A stretch of 22,802 nucleotides of DNA from Chloroflexota bacterium (GTDB taxonomy: Bacteria > Chloroflexota > UBA6077): positions 1-22,802 of the forward strand of contig JAMCTB010000173.1 in the NCBI GenBank assembly GCA_023380955.1, written 5' to 3'. The notes under the pieces were generated by a model, which saw nothing but the letters and a program-made list of their open reading frames with translations, ran no database searches and was not told where the DNA came from. The position numbers and the translations under genes were made by a program. Positions 1 through 6,642 of the stretch are shown in pieces; positions within the stretch are counted from its first letter, which is position 1; each line of letters starts with the position of its first letter.

Positions 1-372
1 ATGTGGGTGTTGTCGCCGTGGGTCCCGGGACAGCCGCTGCCCGATTCCGGCCGGATCTACGCCACGGCCACCACCATGACCTACGGCGGCATCGTGGCCG
101 CGCAAATAGGCAACGCCTTCACCGCCCGAACCAGCCGGGTCTCGGTGTTCAGCATCGGGCTCTTCTCCAACCGGCTGATGAACGTCGGTGTCCTGGTGGC
201 GATAGCCATCTTTGTTATAGTGGTGTACCTGCCCCCTCTCCAGCCGGTCTTCAACACGGCGCCGCTGGGGTTGGAGGGGCTGTTCCTGCTGATCTGGCCA
301 CCTTTGATCTTCGGCGCCGACGAGCTTCGAAAACTGGTAGCCCGGCGCCGGGCTCGACGGAGGGAGGCGTGA
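1..372 (+). CDS. Cation-transporting P-type ATPase, C-terminal fragment
   Basis: This is the last ~123 residues of a P-type cation ATPase (PMCA/SERCA-like), an inner-membrane ATP-driven cation pump. What is visible is the C-terminal transmembrane block (Cation_ATPase_C type): the family-typical stretch ATTMTYGGIVAAQIGNAF near residues 22-39, a hydrophobic helix around 60-78, a second around 90-105, and a basic tail ending RRRARRREA. The phosphorylation (DKTGT) and nucleotide-binding domains lie upstream of the window, so the first codon here is not a true start. The stop is one base before the GTG start of the next gene, so the two are probably co-transcribed. The cation cannot be read from this fragment; Ca2+ is the commonest in this branch. 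Confidence 0.85.
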   Translation: MWVLSPWVPGQPLPDSGRIYATATTMTYGGIVAAQIGNAFTARTSRVSVFSIGLFSNRLMNVGVLVAIAIFVIVVYLPPLQPVFNTAPLGLEGLFLLIWPPLIFGADELRKLVARRRARRREA

Positions 373-373
373 C

Positions 374-1021
374 GTGAGAGTGGTGATAGTGGGATGCGGG
401 CGCGTCGGAGCCGACCTGGCCACCGACCTGTCGGTTCACGAACACGAGGTAGCCGTGATCGACAACAATCCCAACGCCTTCCTTCGGTTGGGCAAGGCCT
501 TCCGAGGGAAGACCATCGAAGGGATAGGCTTCGATCGGGATATCCTGATCCAGGCGGGCATCGAGCGGGCGGACGGCTTTGCCTCGGTGACCAGCGGCGA
601 CAACACCAACATCGTCGCGGCCATGATCGCCCGCAACGTCTTTCGGGTGCCGAAGATCGTCGCCCGCATCGCGGACCCTCAGCGGGCCGAGATCTACCGT
701 CGCCTCGGGATCCCCACCATCTCGCCGACCATCTGGGGGGCCAACGAGATCCGAGAGATGCTGGTCACCCCGGACCTCGGCAGCAGCTTCACCTTCGGCA
801 GCGGCGAGGTGGAGCTGATACAGTTCCGGGTTCCGCCGCGGCTGGCCGGCTACACGGCGGGCCAGATGATCAGCCCCTCCCGCTTCAACGTGGTCTCCAT
901 CGTGCGGGGCGGCCGGGCCTTTATTCCCACGGCCGGCACCCAACTGGCCGAAGCGGACCTGGTGTACGTGGCCGTGGAGGCCGGTTCCCTCACCAAGCTG
1001 GAGGAGATCATCCACCCTTGA
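374..1021 (+). CDS. trkA: TrkA-family K+ channel/transport regulatory protein (RCK_N + RCK_C)
   Basis: A 215-residue cytoplasmic RCK protein of the kind that binds NAD(H) or ATP and gates Trk/Ktr potassium transporters. Residues 1-120 form the Rossmann domain: the nucleotide loop GCGRVGADL near residues 7-15 and the acidic residue ending strand 2 (VAVIDNNP). Residues ~130-215 match an RCK_C domain (GEVELIQFRVP...TQLAEADLVYVAVE). The GTG start at 374 follows a GGAGG-rich stretch and lies directly after the ATPase stop, indicating an operon. No TrkH/KtrB membrane subunit is in the window, so the transporter it controls is upstream or elsewhere. Family assignment is firm; potassium specificity is by family. 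Confidence 0.9.
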   Translation: MRVVIVGCGRVGADLATDLSVHEHEVAVIDNNPNAFLRLGKAFRGKTIEGIGFDRDILIQAGIERADGFASVTSGDNTNIVAAMIARNVFRVPKIVARIADPQRAEIYRRLGIPTISPTIWGANEIREMLVTPDLGSSFTFGSGEVELIQFRVPPRLAGYTAGQMISPSRFNVVSIVRGGRAFIPTAGTQLAEADLVYVAVEAGSLTKLEEIIHP

Positions 1022-1084
1022 GGGAGCGGCACATGGCGGGTAGGGGCGTGTGGCATACGCGCTGACGGGCGTCGGGAGGTCGAT

Positions 1085-1507
1085 ATGCAGGTACTTGTGG
1101 TGGGTGGCGGGAGGATAGGCGCCTATTTGGCCGAGGATCTGGCCGCCAAGGGACATCAGGTGGTAATGATCGAGAAGCGGCCCGAGCGGGTCCAGGAGCT
1201 CACTCTCCAGCTTGCCAAGAGCCGGGTGCGAGTGATCCAGGGGGACGGCAACGACCCAACGGTGCTGAGGGAGGCCGGGGCCAAGGACATGCAGGCGCTG
1301 GCGGCTGCCACGGGGGACGACGAGGACAACCTGGTCATCGGGCTGCTGGGCAAGCGGGAGTTCGGCATTCCCCGGGTGGTGGGCCGGGTGAACAACCCTC
1401 GGAACGCCTGGCTGTACGCGCCCTCCTTCGGCTTCGACGCCTCCGTCCGCCCGGCCGAGATCATCGCCTCGCTGATCGAAGAGGAGATCGAGCAGCCGGC
1501 ACCATGA
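1085..1507 (+). CDS. Short TrkA-N (RCK_N only) NAD-binding protein
   Basis: A 140-residue protein with only the Rossmann half of an RCK regulator. The loop GGGRIGAYL is at residues 7-15 and strand 2 ends in Glu (VVMIEKRP), the pattern of an NAD(H)-binding site. No RCK_C domain follows, so it is about two thirds the length of its neighbour. An SD-like GGGAGG lies 5 bases before the ATG. It is the second of a tandem RCK pair and probably forms a hetero-assembly with the upstream full-length protein (inference). Its stop codon TGA (1505-1507) is read as a Ser codon (TCA) by the opposite-strand glycosyltransferase frame, which has no stop there. Confidence 0.87.
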   Translation: MQVLVVGGGRIGAYLAEDLAAKGHQVVMIEKRPERVQELTLQLAKSRVRVIQGDGNDPTVLREAGAKDMQALAAATGDDEDNLVIGLLGKREFGIPRVVGRVNNPRNAWLYAPSFGFDASVRPAEIIASLIEEEIEQPAP

Positions 1508-2260
1508 GCGCACGTCCACCACCGGCCGCCGGCCCATCATCATCTCCCACACTACCGCCGCCCCAAAGGCCGGAAGTGACAGCTGCCGTCGCCACCGCCA
1601 CGGCTCCGTGGCCAACCGGTAGAGCCACTCCAACTCCAGCCGCCGGATCCAGAGGGGAGCCCGCTTGCTGCGCCCGGACAGGAAGTTGAACACTCCCCCC
1701 ACCCCGACGCCGCAGGGGATGCCCAGCTTCGCCTGGTTGCGAGCCAGCCACTTCTCCTGATTGGGCGCACCGTAGGCCACCAGGATCACGTCTACCCTAC
1801 CCGCCCGCCCTATCGCGGCCCGGGTCTCCGCGTCGTGCTCGGGCCGGTGGGCCCCGTCGTAGGTTCCGGCGATCTGCAGCCCCGGGTTGTCGGCCACCAG
1901 GCGGGCCGCCGCGGCCTCGGCCACCCCCGGCGCGGCACCCAGCAGGAACATTCGATACCCCTTTCGTGCGCAGAGGGCCGCCGTTCGGTGCACCAGATCG
2001 GTCCCCCGGACGTGCTCCCGGAACCGGCGCCCAGCCAGCCGCGCCGCCAGCATCAGCCCGATCCCATCCGGGATCGCCATGGAGGACCCGTTCACCACCT
2101 CCCGGAACTCCGCGTCCCGGTGGGCGGACATGGCAAACTCCGGATTCGGCGTCACCACCCGGTGGCATCCTCCCGACCGGATGTAGCCTTCTATCAGCTC
2201 GAGGGCTTCGGGGAAGGTGACGTCGTCCACCCGCATCCCCAGGATGTAGTAGGAGCGCAT
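1508..2260 (-). CDS. WecG/TagA/CpsF-family glycosyltransferase (no stop at the expected end)
   Basis: Glycosyltransferase family 26 enzymes add N-acetylmannosamine-type sugars to lipid-linked intermediates at the inner face of the membrane. Family landmarks run in order: NPEFAMSAHRDAEF, IPDGIG (the Asp matches the proposed catalytic base of TagA), LGAAPGVAEAAAARL, GTYDGAH, VDVILVAYGAPNQEKW, and GVGVGGVFNFLSGR followed by APLWIRRLELEWLYRL. The ATG at 2258-2260 is chosen because it immediately precedes the conserved N-terminus and sits ~50 bases downstream of an extended -10. By 1508 the protein is 251 residues, a normal family length, and homology is exhausted. The frame nevertheless stays open to 251, antisense to both trkA genes. 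The end given is therefore where the family ends, not a seen stop; a lost stop or a frameshift is likely. Confidence 0.8.
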
Positions 2261-2315
2261 ATCGGCGATGACCCCATAAGGAAGAAGTGAAGGCAGGGGC
2301 GAGACAGGCGGCGAC

Positions 2316-2346
2316 ATTATAGCAGCCATTTGGAGTGCTGCGGCAA
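2316..2346 (-). promoter_or_regulatory. Extended -10 promoter for the WecG/TagA gene
   Basis: On the minus strand TGCTATAAT reads as an extended -10 (TATAAT at 2321-2316). The best -35 is TTGCCG about 19 bp upstream, inside the palindrome at 2330-2361, so it is weak. The predicted start of transcription falls ~45 bases before the ATG at 2260. Confidence 0.5.
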
Positions 2347-2361
2347 GCCGCAGCACTCCAA
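2330..2361. repeat. Palindromic repeat (15-bp stem, 2-nt loop)
   Basis: A perfect inverted repeat: arms 2330-2344 and 2347-2361 (left arm starts TTGGAGTGCTGCGG), separated by AA. It lies between two divergent promoters and overlaps the -35 zone of the minus-strand one. The compact hairpin form resembles REP/BIME-type dispersed elements; it could equally be a regulatory operator or cruciform. It occurs once in this window. Confidence 0.75.
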
Positions 2362-2377
2362 GTCAGCCGCTCCAAAG

Positions 2378-2407
2378 TTGTTCGGCGCGCTGCCGTAATG
2401 CTATCAT
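2378..2407 (+). promoter_or_regulatory. Promoter for the sugar-epimerase operon
   Basis: TTGTTC (2378-2383), an 18-bp spacer, then TGC plus TATCAT (2402-2407), an extended -10. Transcription would begin near 2414, downstream of the in-frame ATG at 2398. This supports the SD-preceded TTG at 2443 as the true start of the gene. Confidence 0.5.
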
Positions 2408-2442
2408 TCTCGCCTGCCCTCATCGGGCACAGGAGCGATGGA

Positions 2443-3543
2443 TTGGCTTCCCTCGTCACAGGCATCGGGTACATCGGCGCACGGTTGGTCGAGATGCTCC
2501 TCGACGCCGGAGAGACCGTCGTCGGGATGGACAACCTCTTCTCCACCGATCCCTCGGTCCTCCATCGCCTGGCCGAGCGCCCCGGCTTCCTCTTCAGGGA
2601 GGGGGACGTGGCCGAGGAGGCAGCGGTCCGGAAGGCTTTCGCCTCCGGCGTTCCCATCGACACCGTCTACCACCTTGCCGCGCAGGCCAGCGCCCACCCC
2701 TCGGCCGCGCCGATCCGCTACTCCGAGGAGAGCAATCTGATCGGCCCCCGGGTGGTGCTGGAGCGGGCCTGCGAGGCCGGCGTCTCCACCTTCATCTTCG
2801 GCGGATCCATCCAGGTGTACGGCCGGCGGGGGGTGGGTAAGATCGAGGAATCGACCCCCTACGGCCCGATCCTGGACATCGCCCACCTCTCCAAGGCCTA
2901 CGTCGAGAAGCTTATGGAGATGTTCGCCCACACCCGTGGACTCCGCTGTGTCTCCGCCCGCCTGGCGCTGGTCTACGGCGTCAGCCCGGTGATGAAGACC
3001 GACCCTCGCTTCATGACGGCCCCCAACAAGTTCTGCCGGCAGGCCGCCCTGGGCGAGCCGCTGCGGGTGGATGCCACGGCCTTTCACCCCACCAGCATGA
3101 TCCACGTGGACGACGCCTGCCGGGGACTGATGGCCCTGGCGCGATGGCAGCGAGAGGGCTACACCCCGGTGAACCTGGTGGGGGAAACGGCCTCGGTCGC
3201 CCAGGTGGCGATCCTGGTGCAGCGGCTGGCCGCCCGGCGGGGTCTGGAGGTCCAGCTGAGCCTGCCGGAGCAGCGACCATCCACCGCGGAGTGCTCCTTC
3301 GCTTCGACCCTGGCCAAGGACGGGTTCGCGCCGAAGATATCCCTGGATGAGGGGCTCGGGCAGGTCCTGGACCACTTCGTGGCCGGTCCCGACCCCGGTG
3401 AACGTAGGGCGGGGGCCTGTCCCCCGCCGCCCGGCGTTCGTGATGCGGGCCCCGGCGGCAGGGCACAGGGCCCTGCCCTGCACCCCACCCACAGCCCTCA
3501 CCCCGTGAACGTGCCAGAGGGAGAGGGAGGTGACCATCAATGA
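2443..3543 (+). CDS. Atypical extended SDR (NAD-dependent epimerase/dehydratase)
   Basis: A 366-residue nucleotide-sugar epimerase/dehydratase relative, probably cytoplasmic. The TTG at 2443 is chosen because AGGAG at 2431-2435 precedes it by 7 bases and the Rossmann fold begins at once (MASLVTGIGYIGARL). Recognisable SDR parts follow: YHLAAQAS, the Ser-containing strand FGGSIQVYG, and MIHVDDACRGL. Two core elements are abnormal. The glycine loop reads TGIGYIG, one residue shorter than TGxxGxxG. The YxxxK motif reads AHLSK, with Ala in the catalytic Tyr position, although Lys is kept. The last ~45 residues, from about 3401, are translated repeat DNA, not family sequence. It overlaps the next gene by ATGA. 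The substrate is unknown and activity is doubtful on motif grounds. Confidence 0.8.
   Translation: MASLVTGIGYIGARLVEMLLDAGETVVGMDNLFSTDPSVLHRLAERPGFLFREGDVAEEAAVRKAFASGVPIDTVYHLAAQASAHPSAAPIRYSEESNLIGPRVVLERACEAGVSTFIFGGSIQVYGRRGVGKIEESTPYGPILDIAHLSKAYVEKLMEMFAHTRGLRCVSARLALVYGVSPVMKTDPRFMTAPNKFCRQAALGEPLRVDATAFHPTSMIHVDDACRGLMALARWQREGYTPVNLVGETASVAQVAILVQRLAARRGLEVQLSLPEQRPSTAECSFASTLAKDGFAPKISLDEGLGQVLDHFVAGPDPGERRAGACPPPPGVRDAGPGGRAQGPALHPTHSPHPVNVPEGEGGDHQ
3401..3482. repeat. Dispersed repeat, copy 1 (at the end of the first epimerase gene)
   Basis: A ~82-bp element starting AACGTAGGGC, with two nested GC-rich palindromes (GGCGGGGGCC..., and GCAGGGCACAGGGCCCTGC). It is clearly related to 6479-6561. 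Both share AACGTAGGGC, a CCGCCCG block, a central TTCxTGxGatcG-like portion and a GCACAGGGCCC block at matching spacing. This copy lies inside the open frame of the upstream epimerase and supplies much of its C-terminal tail. Confidence 0.7.
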
Positions 3544-4427
3544 AGGTCCTAGTCACTGGAGGCACCGGCTTCATCGGCACCCACCTGGTGAAGGCCCTGC
3601 TGGACCGTGGGCACCAGGCCATCACCCTGTCCAGGCGTCCCAGCGGTCTGCCCGGCGTGGAGCACCACGGCCTGGAGGTGGACGGCGACCAGGCCCTCCA
3701 TCTGGCCTCCAGGGTCGACGCCATCGTCCACCTGGCAGCCCTCTCCAACGCCTCCGCCTCCTACCAGGACCCGCTCCTGTACAACCGGATCAACGCCCTG
3801 GGTACCCTGACGATGCTGGAGGGCGCCCGTCTGGGCGGGGGCAGGATCGTTTTCGCCTCTTCGCAGCGGATCTACCGTCCCGTTCGGGAGCCGATCCCCG
3901 AGGACGGGCTGATAGAGCCCCAGGACCCCTACGGATATAGCAAGCTGTGCGGCGAGCGGTGGATAGAGATGTACGCTCGCCTCTACGGGGTCCACACCGT
4001 CACCCTCCGCTTCTTCTCCGTCTACGGCCCGGGACTGGTGATCTCGGGCGGAGCCAGCGGGGTGGCGGGGATCTTCGTCGGGAAGGCGCTGAGGGGCGAG
4101 CCGCTGGTGGCTCACACCAACCAGAGCCGCGACCTCACCTACGTCTCCGACGTGGTCCAGGGGATCCTGCTCGCCCTGGAGAAGCCGGCACCCGCCGGGA
4201 GTTGTTACAATGTGGCCACGGGGGTCGGTACGTCCATGGAGGAGCTGGCCGAGATGTCCTGCCGGGTCACCCACTCGCGCTCTCGGATCCGGGTGGAAAG
4301 CTCCGCCGGCTTCGGCTACCTGGTGGCCGACATCTCCAGGGCTCGCGGCGAGCTGGGATACTCGCCTCAAGTCGATCTCAAAGAAGGGTTAGAAAGATAC
4401 GTTGCCTGGTACCGCGCCCATGGCTAA
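3540..4427 (+). CDS. NAD-dependent epimerase/dehydratase (canonical extended SDR)
   Basis: A 295-residue extended short-chain dehydrogenase acting on a nucleotide sugar, using tightly bound NAD(P). Residues 1-13 hold the loop MKVLVTGGTGFIG. The second Rossmann landmark is IVHLAALSN, the Ser strand is FASSQRIY and the catalytic pair is YGYSK near residue 131. The substrate side carries FFSVYGPG and DLTYVSDVVQGILLAL. All key residues are intact, in contrast to the gene before it. ATG overlaps the upstream stop (ATGA) and its own stop overlaps the next ATG by 8 bp, so translation is coupled. UDP-glucose 4-epimerase-like or dTDP-sugar activity is possible; the sugar cannot be named from the sequence. 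Confidence 0.88.
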   Translation: MKVLVTGGTGFIGTHLVKALLDRGHQAITLSRRPSGLPGVEHHGLEVDGDQALHLASRVDAIVHLAALSNASASYQDPLLYNRINALGTLTMLEGARLGGGRIVFASSQRIYRPVREPIPEDGLIEPQDPYGYSKLCGERWIEMYARLYGVHTVTLRFFSVYGPGLVISGGASGVAGIFVGKALRGEPLVAHTNQSRDLTYVSDVVQGILLALEKPAPAGSCYNVATGVGTSMEELAEMSCRVTHSRSRIRVESSAGFGYLVADISRARGELGYSPQVDLKEGLERYVAWYRAHG

Positions 4428-5385
4428 GCTGCTGTTGAAGGGCCGCCCCACGGAGGCCCAGCTGGCCGATCGGTTGGCGGAGCCGCTCCCCGACGGCCTG
4501 GAGCTCTATCTGGATGCCGAGGATCTGAAGGACCCGGGCGAGCTGGATCGGTTGGCCCGCCGGCTGGTGGATCTCCGGCCCCACCCCCAATTCGCCTACG
4601 TGGTGGAGGGACCCCTCCGCTCGCTGGACGGATCCTTCTTCGACCTCAGCGTGAACGGCGAGGCCAATCGCGAGTGCCTGCGGCGCATAGCCTGCCTCGC
4701 CCAGGGCATCGGGGCCGAGGCGGTGCTGATCCACGCCATCACCCCCATGAAGCTGGACGCCCCCCTCAGCGACGCGCTGCGGCGGTCCAAGCTGGAGGCC
4801 AGCCTGCCCCTTGTGGGCCACTACGTCCGGTTGGCCCAGGAGCGGGGGCTGGTCCCGCTCCTGGAGAACATCCCTCCTGTGGCCCGGCAGCGACAGGGCG
4901 CCTGCATGGTCACCCCCGTAGGCATGAGCGCCCAGGACCTGGTCTACCTTGCGACCAGATTCCCCGGCCTCGGGGCCACCGTGGATCTCTCCCACGCCGG
5001 GTTGTTTCTGAATGGACTGGGGATGGACCCAGCCGGCGTGGATCCGGAGCTGGCCCCGCTGGTGGCCTACCTCTCCAGCCTCGACGATAGCCACGAGATG
5101 GAGGACTACCTGAAGGCCGTCGAGCCCTACCTCTTCGAGGTCCACGTCTCCAACGCCCGAGGGCTGCTGGAGGAGGGACTGCCCTACGGCGTCGGCGACC
5201 TGGACCTGGACGCCCTCGCCGTCCGGCTGGCTCGCTCGGTCCGGTACCTGGTCACGGAGACCATAGAGCCCGACCCCGACCGGGCCGTCTGGATGCGGGA
5301 GGCCCAGCGTAGACTGAAGGCGGCCCTGGACAGGGTGCCGGAGATACCCCTCTGCTGCGCCCTCTTCCGGGAGGCCAGCCGATGA
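4420..5385 (+). CDS. Xylose isomerase-like TIM-barrel protein (sugar isomerase/epimerase family)
   Basis: A 321-residue predicted cytoplasmic TIM barrel of the AP-endonuclease-2/sugar isomerase superfamily. Metal-binding and catalytic landmarks run in order: LLENIPP (Glu), GATVDLSHAG (Asp and His), FEVHVSNA (His) and YLVTETIEP (Glu). The ATG at 4420 is preferred over the TTG at 4402 because it overlaps the upstream stop (atggctaa), giving coupling. The C-terminus overlaps the next ATG (ATGA). The cysteine pair ending PLCCALF is unusual for the fold. Sitting among nucleotide-sugar SDR genes, it probably isomerises or epimerises a sugar or sugar phosphate (inference). No named family member is recognised. 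Confidence 0.75.
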   Translation: MAKLLLKGRPTEAQLADRLAEPLPDGLELYLDAEDLKDPGELDRLARRLVDLRPHPQFAYVVEGPLRSLDGSFFDLSVNGEANRECLRRIACLAQGIGAEAVLIHAITPMKLDAPLSDALRRSKLEASLPLVGHYVRLAQERGLVPLLENIPPVARQRQGACMVTPVGMSAQDLVYLATRFPGLGATVDLSHAGLFLNGLGMDPAGVDPELAPLVAYLSSLDDSHEMEDYLKAVEPYLFEVHVSNARGLLEEGLPYGVGDLDLDALAVRLARSVRYLVTETIEPDPDRAVWMREAQRRLKAALDRVPEIPLCCALFREASR

Positions 5386-6461
5386 CCGATCCTCTGTCGC
5401 GCTTCTCCCAGGAGGAGCTGCTGGGCCGCCCCTCGCCGCCCATGGGGTTGGTGGGTGCCGAGGAGCTGATCGCCGGCCGCCGCGTGGCCGTGACGGGCGC
5501 CGCCGGATCGGTTGGTGGACCCCTGGTCCAGCTGCTGGCCGGCCTCCGCCCCGCGTCGCTGCTGCTGATCGACCACCACGAGCACAGCCTCTTCCGGCTG
5601 CGGCAGGAGAGCGCCCAGCGGCTGGCAGCCCCCGCCCGGTGGATCCTGGCCGACGTGCGGGACCGCCGGAAGCTGGAGAGGATCTTTAGCGAGAACCGGC
5701 CGGAGGTGGTGTTCCACCTGGCCGCCTACAAGCACGTGCCGCTAGGAGAGGAGAACCCGGACCAGACGGTGGAGGTCAACCTCGCCGGCACCCGGGCCCT
5801 GATCGAGGTCTCCGCCGAGTTCGGGGTTGGCCGCTTCCTCTACCCATCCAGCGACAAGGCGGTCAACCCGCCCAGCGTCTACGGGAGCACCAAGAGGATA
5901 GCGGAGAGGCTGGTCCAGGCGGCGGACCGGGAGTTCCCCATGGGGCTCTCGATCGTGAGGTTCGTCAACATCGTCGGGACCCGGGGCAGCGTCATCGAGA
6001 CCCTGTCGGCCCAGATAGCCGCCGGAAAGCCCCTCACCCTGACGGATGCCGGCATGACCCGCTACTGGATCACCATGGCAGAGGCGACCAGGCTGCTAGT
6101 GCAGACGGCCTCCGCCCCGAAGAGCGGCGTGGTCTTCATGCCCGATGCGGGGCCGGCCATCAACCTGGCTGAGATGGCCCACCACCTCTACCGACTGCTG
6201 TCACCCGCCGGCGGCGAGTGTCCCATCCAGTACATCGGGACCCGGCCGGGGGAGAGGATGCACGAGATCCTGCTGAGCGACTTCGAGCGGGCTGAGGCCA
6301 CTCCCTATCCGGGCATCGTCCAGGTGGTCTCCTCCCGGACCGACCTGCCCTCCTACGGGGAGCTCTCAGGCCTGATCGATGGCCTGCTGGAGCTGGCCTC
6401 CGCGGGCCGGCCGGCTAGGTTGCGGGGCCAGGCCCTGGAGCTGGCCCAGTCGCTACAGTAG
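5382..6461 (+). CDS. CapD/PseB-like polysaccharide biosynthesis 4,6-dehydratase
   Basis: A 359-residue SDR of the polysaccharide biosynthesis (Polysacc_synt_2) family, related to FlaA1/PseB/CapD enzymes that dehydrate UDP-GlcNAc-type sugars. An N-terminal ~35-residue lead is followed by VTGAAGSVGG, LLIDHHEHSL, the family signature VFHLAAYKHVPLGEENP, PSSDKAVNPPSVYGSTKR and RYWITMAEATRLL. The Tyr in YGSTK is present, as in soluble PseB-type enzymes and unlike the Met of many membrane PglF/CapD forms. No membrane helices are seen, so this is the short soluble class. It starts in an ATGA overlap and closes the coupled four-gene run. It probably makes a 4-keto-6-deoxy sugar for surface glycan; the exact product is inferred. 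Confidence 0.85.
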   Translation: MTDPLSRFSQEELLGRPSPPMGLVGAEELIAGRRVAVTGAAGSVGGPLVQLLAGLRPASLLLIDHHEHSLFRLRQESAQRLAAPARWILADVRDRRKLERIFSENRPEVVFHLAAYKHVPLGEENPDQTVEVNLAGTRALIEVSAEFGVGRFLYPSSDKAVNPPSVYGSTKRIAERLVQAADREFPMGLSIVRFVNIVGTRGSVIETLSAQIAAGKPLTLTDAGMTRYWITMAEATRLLVQTASAPKSGVVFMPDAGPAINLAEMAHHLYRLLSPAGGECPIQYIGTRPGERMHEILLSDFERAEATPYPGIVQVVSSRTDLPSYGELSGLIDGLLELASAGRPARLRGQALELAQSLQ

Positions 6462-6478
6462 CGAGCGATTGTCTTGGA

Positions 6479-6561
6479 AACGTAGGGCAGGGCGCTCTGC
6501 CCTGCCGCCCGTTCCTGCGATCGCTCGCTCACGCGGAGGGGGCACAGGGCCCCTCCCTATG
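6479..6561. repeat. Dispersed repeat, copy 2, plus flanking palindromes
   Basis: The second copy of the element at 3401-3482, beginning AACGTAGGGC 18 bases after the 4,6-dehydratase stop. It has two hairpins (GGGCAGGGCGCTCTGCCC and GGGGCACAGGGCCCC). An outer inverted pair, GCGAGCGAT (6461-6469) and ATCGCTCGC (6520-6528), partly encloses it. A further short palindrome, GGCTCGGCAGGAGCC, lies at 6591-6605. Nothing else is seen in the 181-base gap to the next gene, and no clear promoter. Confidence 0.68.
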
Positions 6562-6642
6562 TTGGCACTGTTGCTCTGACCAGCCTGATCGGCTCGGCAG
6601 GAGCCTCGTCCCCCAAATGGCACATGAGGTTCAGTCACGCTT

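Noticed and set aside
251..1504. Minus-strand continuation of the WecG/TagA frame as a genuine 450-residue extra domain
   Set aside because: It covers two real trkA-type genes on the other strand and its sequence looks like reverse-complement translation, so it is treated as readthrough, not a domain.
2404..3540. 378-codon minus-strand frame opposite the first epimerase
   Set aside because: Shadow of the SDR gene; Gly/His-rich and without recognisable motifs.
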